A DNA stretch of 40,353 bases from Candidatus Woesearchaeota archaeon (GTDB lineage: Archaea; Nanobdellota; Nanobdellia; Woesearchaeales; WJKL01), in NCBI GenBank assembly GCA_019322535.1, contig JAHWIM010000001.1:1-40353 (forward strand), written 5' to 3'. The notes below the pieces were generated by a model, which was given only the letters and a program-made list of their open reading frames with translations, ran no database searches and was not told the DNA's origin. Position 1 is the stretch's first letter. Every line of letters starts with the position of its first letter. Below, piece by piece: positions 36,846 to 40,353 of the stretch. A program made the position numbers and the translations under genes.

Positions 36846-37568
36846 ATGTTTTTAGAAACACATCGTTTTATAATACAGCACGCATTGCAATTTAGAAGAA
36901 AGCATTTTAGTAAATATGAAGAACAAATAGAAAAAGCATGTATAGATGAAGATTATCCAAACGTTTCTTTGAATCCAAAAGATATCAGTCTTTTTGGAAC
37001 AGACCATTTTTATAATCCCCATTCAAAAACAGGATATTCTAGATTTTTCTTAGATGCAAAAACAAAGGGGATTTATTTGTTTGAAAAAGCATTTGAATTT
37101 TACAAAGAGAAAAAGTTTAAAGAAGCTTTTTATTCTATTGGACGAAGTACTCATTATTTAATGGATGTTGCTTCTCCTTCACACACTAAATTATTGTTTC
37201 ATTTAACAGAAGATGATTTTGAAAGATATGTTGATCAAAATATCCATAAGTTTGAATTCCAAATAAGATCTAAGTTAATTCCTCCAATTAAACCAGAAGA
37301 TTGTTTTGAAGATCTTGCAAGAAAAAGCCACAAGGTTGAATATAAGAAACAAAATTATATTGTTGGTTTATTTTGGAATATATTTAAGAAAAGAAAACAG
37401 TCAGATCCAGAAAAGAGATTAAATAGAATATCTAAGAAACTAATTAAAGAGAGTATTATCTATACAATAGCTCTGCTTAATGCTTTCAATAGAAAGATAA
37501 CAAGACATAATCACATTCAGAAAAGAAAAAGATTTGTAGGAAAATTAAAGAAAAAGCTTAATAAATAA
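36846..37568 (+). CDS. Putative zinc-dependent phospholipase-C-fold protein
   Basis: A 240-residue helical protein with His/Asp motifs of the bacterial Zn-PLC/S1-P1 nuclease superfamily: FLETHRFIIQHAL (His near residue 6), GTDHFYNPHSKTG and IGRSTHYLMDVASPSHT. No signal peptide, so it would act in the cytoplasm, unlike secreted PLCs. The C-terminal 60 residues are strongly basic. The longest frame begins at a TTG at 36840; the ATG at 36846 is preferred and follows the dphB stop by two bases. Substrate unknown; membrane lipid or phosphodiester hydrolysis are options. Confidence 0.65.
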   Translation: MFLETHRFIIQHALQFRRKHFSKYEEQIEKACIDEDYPNVSLNPKDISLFGTDHFYNPHSKTGYSRFFLDAKTKGIYLFEKAFEFYKEKKFKEAFYSIGRSTHYLMDVASPSHTKLLFHLTEDDFERYVDQNIHKFEFQIRSKLIPPIKPEDCFEDLARKSHKVEYKKQNYIVGLFWNIFKKRKQSDPEKRLNRISKKLIKESIIYTIALLNAFNRKITRHNHIQKRKRFVGKLKKKLNK

Positions 37569-37589
37569 AGTTCTACTTTCTTATTTTAC

Positions 37590-37662
37590 AGCCCTGTAGT
37601 GTAGTGGCCAAGCATAACAGGTTCTGGCCCTGTTGACCACGGTTCAAATCCGTGCAGGGCTA
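37590..37662 (+). tRNA. tRNA-Gln (CUG anticodon)
   Basis: Acceptor AGCCCTG/CAGGGCT with discriminator A; D arm GTGT/GCAT; anticodon arm ACAGG-TTCTGGC-CCTGT gives anticodon CTG at 37624-37626; T arm CACGG-TTCAAAT-CCGTG. No intron and no encoded CCA. A TAATAAAT TATA-like box overlaps the stop codon of the preceding gene about 27 nt upstream. Confidence 0.95.
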
Positions 37663-37716
37663 TTTTAGTTAAATTTTTATATCAAAAAAATCCTAAAAAC
37701 AAAAAGGGTGTTTATT

Positions 37717-37851
37717 ATGGATGATAAACTAAAAGAACTTAAAGAAAAAATCAGAAAAGAAAGAGAAAAAAATCCAACTTTTATGGATAAACTTAAGAAA
37801 AAATTGAAAAAACTTAAAAAAGAAGATCCAAATATTTATCCAATGAATTAG
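37717..37851 (+). CDS. Small highly charged protein, 44 residues
   Basis: A 44-codon frame starting ATG 37717 with GGGTG before it. The product, beginning MDDKLKELKEKIRKEREKN, is a basic amphipathic helix with a C-terminal DPNIYPMN. The stop TAG is followed after one base by the ATG of the SGNH gene, so the two are almost certainly coupled. Small proteins ending in an I-Y-P/T motif often accompany carbamoyltransferase/SGNH pairs in bacterial polysaccharide loci; whether this is the same family is a guess. Confidence 0.65.
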   Translation: MDDKLKELKEKIRKEREKNPTFMDKLKKKLKKLKKEDPNIYPMN

Positions 37852-37852
37852 A

Positions 37853-38641
37853 ATGTTAAAGAAATGTGATAAATCAACCAAGCATGGTTATAAATTAACA
37901 AAGCATGGTTCGGACCAAAGTGAAAAGATCATGTATACAATCAATTCTTTAGGCTTTAGAGGAGAAGAATATAATACAAAAGCAAAAAAACATATATTTG
38001 TATTTGGATGTAGTTATACCTTTGGAACAGGCCTTAATATAGAAGAAACATGGGCTTATCAATTTAAGAAATTATTTTCCCATATGAGAGAATCAGATAT
38101 CAATGATATAAATCTTATGAATTTTTCTGTGTATGGTGTATCAAATGATCACATAACAAGAAATTTTCTTATTCAATGTAATGAAGTTAAACCAGATTTA
38201 GCTATAGTTTTATTCTCAAAAATGAGTAGGACTGAATATCTTAACGGAAAAGATGTAAAAGGCATAGGGATTTGGGGGACTGAAAGGAGATCTGAAACAA
38301 TAAGACAAGAAGTTTTAGATTATTATACATACTATACAGATCAAATAGGTTTTGTAAATTTAGTTAAAAATATCTTACTTGTTCAGAATTTCTGCAATTC
38401 TAAGAAAATAGATTATATTTTCTGCATCCATAATGGGACTGGAGATCTTGTAAATGAGAAATACTTGAAGAATCCTGTTTGTTCTCAATTAGTTAATCTT
38501 ATTGATAGAAATTATTTATGTGATTTTGGATTAGAAAAAATTGATGTTGCAGCAGATAATGAACACCCAGGACCAAAATCAAACAAACTCTTTGCAGAAA
38601 AATTATTCAAATTCTATGAAGAAAAAATAACTAATCATTAG
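37853..38641 (+). CDS. SGNH/GDSL-family hydrolase
   Basis: A 262-residue enzyme of the esterase/acetyl-transfer hydrolase fold. Block I is VFGCSYTFGTG with Ser54 as nucleophile. The typical 'YTINSLGFRG' segment precedes it at about 28-37, a block with NFSVYGVSNDH follows, and the C-terminal Asp235-x-x-His238 (DNEHPG) completes the triad. No signal peptide. Family members deacetylate or acylate sugars and natural products. Overlaps the carbamoyltransferase gene tail-to-tail by 11 bases, suggesting they belong to one modification cassette. Confidence 0.8.
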   Translation: MLKKCDKSTKHGYKLTKHGSDQSEKIMYTINSLGFRGEEYNTKAKKHIFVFGCSYTFGTGLNIEETWAYQFKKLFSHMRESDINDINLMNFSVYGVSNDHITRNFLIQCNEVKPDLAIVLFSKMSRTEYLNGKDVKGIGIWGTERRSETIRQEVLDYYTYYTDQIGFVNLVKNILLVQNFCNSKKIDYIFCIHNGTGDLVNEKYLKNPVCSQLVNLIDRNYLCDFGLEKIDVAADNEHPGPKSNKLFAEKLFKFYEEKITNH

Positions 38642-40353
38642 CTAATGCTTCACTATCCCATTTATCTTTTGGATTGTCTTCTCTTTTGATTAAAAAATTA
38701 TCAATGACTAAATAATCTATTCCTGTGCCCATCATGCATTTATAAGCATCTTCTGGTTTGCAGACAATTGGTTCTCCTCTAATATTAAATGAGGTATTTA
38801 TTAAAATTGGAATTCCTGATAATTTTCCAAATTCTTTTATCAAATCATAATAATCTGAATTCTGAAATTTTCTTATGGTCTGCAATCTTCCGCTTCCATC
38901 TACATGAGTTACTGCAGGTATTTTCTCATGCCATTCTTTTCTAATTGGATAGACCATAAGCATAAAATCAGTTGGTGAAGGAATAGGATCATCACATTCA
39001 AAATATTTTAAAGCATCGTCTTCGCAGACAACAGGAGCAAATGGACGAAATTTCTCCCGATGCTTTACCTTTAAATTAAGTACTTCCTGCATATTTGGAT
39101 TGCAGGGGTTAGAAATAATACTCCTAGAGCCTAATGCCCTTGGACCCCATTCCATTCTGCCCTGAAACAATCCAATAACATTATTATTAAAAACTAATTC
39201 TGCTGCTTTTTTGATTAATTCATTTTTGTCTTTAAATTCTGAATATTTGATAGACTTTAAATCCAAGAATTTCTTAATATAATCATTACTAAACTCTGGA
39301 CCCAAATAAGCATTATTTTGAATTTGTCTTTCTTTATTACCTAATATTTGATGATAGCAAAAAAGAGCTGCTCCAATACTATTTCCACCATCTCCTGCAG
39401 CTGGCTGGATATAGATTCTTTTAAAAGAAGTATTTTTCAGAATTTTACCATTAGCAACACTGTTTAATGCACACCCTCCTGCAATAACTAGATTATCTAT
39501 TTTAGTTTCTTTATGAATATGATTTAACAATTTGAATAAAACCTCTTCATAAACTCTTTGCAGTGCAGCTGAGATATCTTTATATCTCTGAGTTAGTTCT
39601 CCTTCTTTCTCCCTGATAGGTCCATCAAATAATTCACACATTTTTTTGCTAGGCATCCACATCTTATAGTGAAAATCAAAATAATCCATATTTAATCTAA
39701 AACTTCCATCTTCTTTAATTTGAATTAATTTCTTAAATTTCTCATAATATGTTTCAGGATTTCCATAAGGGGTCAATCCCATTACTTTGTATTCTGAATT
39801 ATTTACCGTAAATCCAAGATAAGCAGTTATTGTTGAATATAATAATCCCAAAGAATGTGGAAAATCGATCTCTTTCAATATCTTTAATTTATTTTCTTTT
39901 CCAACTCCATAAGTTGTAGTAGCCCATTCTCCAACACCATCAACTGTTAAGAAAGCAGCTTCTTTAAATGGAGAAGGGAAAAAAGAACTAGCTGCATGTG
40001 ATTGATGATGTTCAATGAAATATATTTTTCCTTGATAATTTAGACTCTTCTTTATTTTTGATTTTATCCATAATTTATCATCAATCCAAGAAGTAAAGAA
40101 GGAATAAAAAGATTTAATTGAAGAAGGCGCCATTTGTAAATGCTGGCTTATTATTCTCTTAATTTTTAAAAATGGTTTTTCATAGAAACATATTGCTTCT
40201 AATTCATCTGATCTTATTTTTCCATATTCCAGACAAAATTTAATTGCATTTATTGGATAACTATTGTCATGTTTTTTTCTTGTGAATCTCTCTTCTTCAG
40301 CTGCTGCAATAATCTGTCCATCCTTTATTAAGCATGCAGATGAATCATGATAA
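38631..40353 (-). CDS. Carbamoyltransferase (NodU/TobZ family), 5' end beyond window
   Basis: The frame stays open upstream of 40133 to the window edge, adding 73 residues with HDSSACLIKDGQIIAAAEEE and RFTRKKHD, the family N terminus. The protein therefore exceeds 570 residues and its true start is outside. Conserved parts: EHHQSHAASSFFPSPF with metal-binding histidines, GGCALNSVANGKI, GRMEWGPRALGSRSI, KHREKFRPFAPVV, and the C-terminal domain NTSFNIRGEPIVCKPEDA. It transfers a carbamoyl group from carbamoyl phosphate to a hydroxyl of a sugar or secondary metabolite. Both the kinase-like domain and the C-terminal YrdC-like half are represented. Confidence 0.93.
   Translation of the reverse strand, partial: YHDSSACLIKDGQIIAAAEEERFTRKKHDNSYPINAIKFCLEYGKIRSDELEAICFYEKPFLKIKRIISQHLQMAPSSIKSFYSFFTSWIDDKLWIKSKIKKSLNYQGKIYFIEHHQSHAASSFFPSPFKEAAFLTVDGVGEWATTTYGVGKENKLKILKEIDFPHSLGLLYSTITAYLGFTVNNSEYKVMGLTPYGNPETYYEKFKKLIQIKEDGSFRLNMDYFDFHYKMWMPSKKMCELFDGPIREKEGELTQRYKDISAALQRVYEEVLFKLLNHIHKETKIDNLVIAGGCALNSVANGKILKNTSFKRIYIQPAAGDGGNSIGAALFCYHQILGNKERQIQNNAYLGPEFSNDYIKKFLDLKSIKYSEFKDKNELIKKAAELVFNNNVIGLFQGRMEWGPRALGSRSIISNPCNPNMQEVLNLKVKHREKFRPFAPVVCEDDALKYFECDDPIPSPTDFMLMVYPIRKEWHEKIPAVTHVDGSGRLQTIRKFQNSDYYDLIKEFGKLSGIPILINTSFNIRGEPIVCKPEDAYKCMMGTGIDYLVIDNFLIKREDNPKDKWDSEALAND

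Noticed and set aside
1..40353. CRISPR arrays, insertion sequences, inteins and rRNA genes
   Set aside because: No regularly spaced direct repeats, transposase, intein splice motifs or rRNA operon were seen on reading both strands.

Overview
The window is about 40 kb of AT-rich, densely packed archaeal chromosome. The archaeal assignment is direct: split RNA polymerase A'/A'' and B'/B'' genes with rpoH, ribosomal proteins L30e and L15e, aIF1A, archaeal-type NusA, diphthamide genes, intron-bearing tRNAs, and TATA boxes about 25-29 nt upstream of many first start codons (leaderless-style transcripts). Short genes, 1-14 bp overlaps between neighbours and many small lineage-specific proteins suggest a DPANN-type archaeon (Woesearchaeota/Pacearchaeota-like). 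That lineage call is inference from gene style; no rRNA gene is present.

Layout. 1-1210 (-): a short Dph2-like gene lacking the N-terminal domain, a 44-residue acidic ORF and a partial U32 peptidase. 1256-3847 (-): an unrecognised putative zinc protein and a stand-alone aspartokinase. 4082-13714 (-): the information-processing core, rpoH-rpoB''-rpoB'-rpoA'-rpoA''-rpl30e-nusA, then rps12-rps7 under its own promoter. tRNA-Asp and tRNA-Lys appear to form the 5' part of the polymerase transcript, and tRNA-Tyr lies just upstream under its own promoter. All three tRNAs carry introns: two in Asp (anticodon loop and T loop), one in the D loop of Lys, one in Tyr. 13756-19374 (-): a membrane-anchored secreted protein, a Rad50-like ATPase, and a sugar pair (ROK kinase, phosphoglucose/phosphomannose isomerase). 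A GC-rich candidate RNA gene (15317-15390, +) sits behind rad50.

19478-26813 is mostly plus strand: L15e with a structured leader, an MtaB-like tRNA methylthiotransferase, a nucleotidyltransferase-phosphohexomutase pair that with the upstream isomerase would make nucleotide sugars, two tandem lipobox proteins, aIF1A and a small membrane protein. Small unknown genes and an HPF-like ribosome-hibernation candidate are interspersed. 26814-30191 (-) has a bacterial-type LspA signal peptidase behind two overlapping envelope genes, and an ATP-dependent DNA ligase. 30291-32857 (+) has a Cys-rich PKD surface protein with a PEF-type sorting tail and a nitroreductase. 33029-36023 (-) has ftsZ with a repeated upstream motif and an adenine-salvage operon (MTA phosphorylase, unknown gene, Apt). 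36112-37568 (+) has diphthine synthase and a putative zinc phospholipase-C-fold protein. The right end is a tRNA-Gln followed by an accessory-looking cassette: a charged 44-residue protein, an SGNH hydrolase and a carbamoyltransferase that runs off the edge.

The most unusual signals are the D-loop and T-loop tRNA introns with drawable bulge-helix-bulge motifs, the candidate RNA resembling part of the 23S rRNA A-loop/H93 region, the runs of consecutive perfect short hairpins between operons, the lipoprotein/LspA set, the Dph2 lacking its first cysteine domain, and a methylthiotransferase whose cluster motif reads C-x4-C-x2-C. No CRISPR array, insertion sequence or rRNA was seen.
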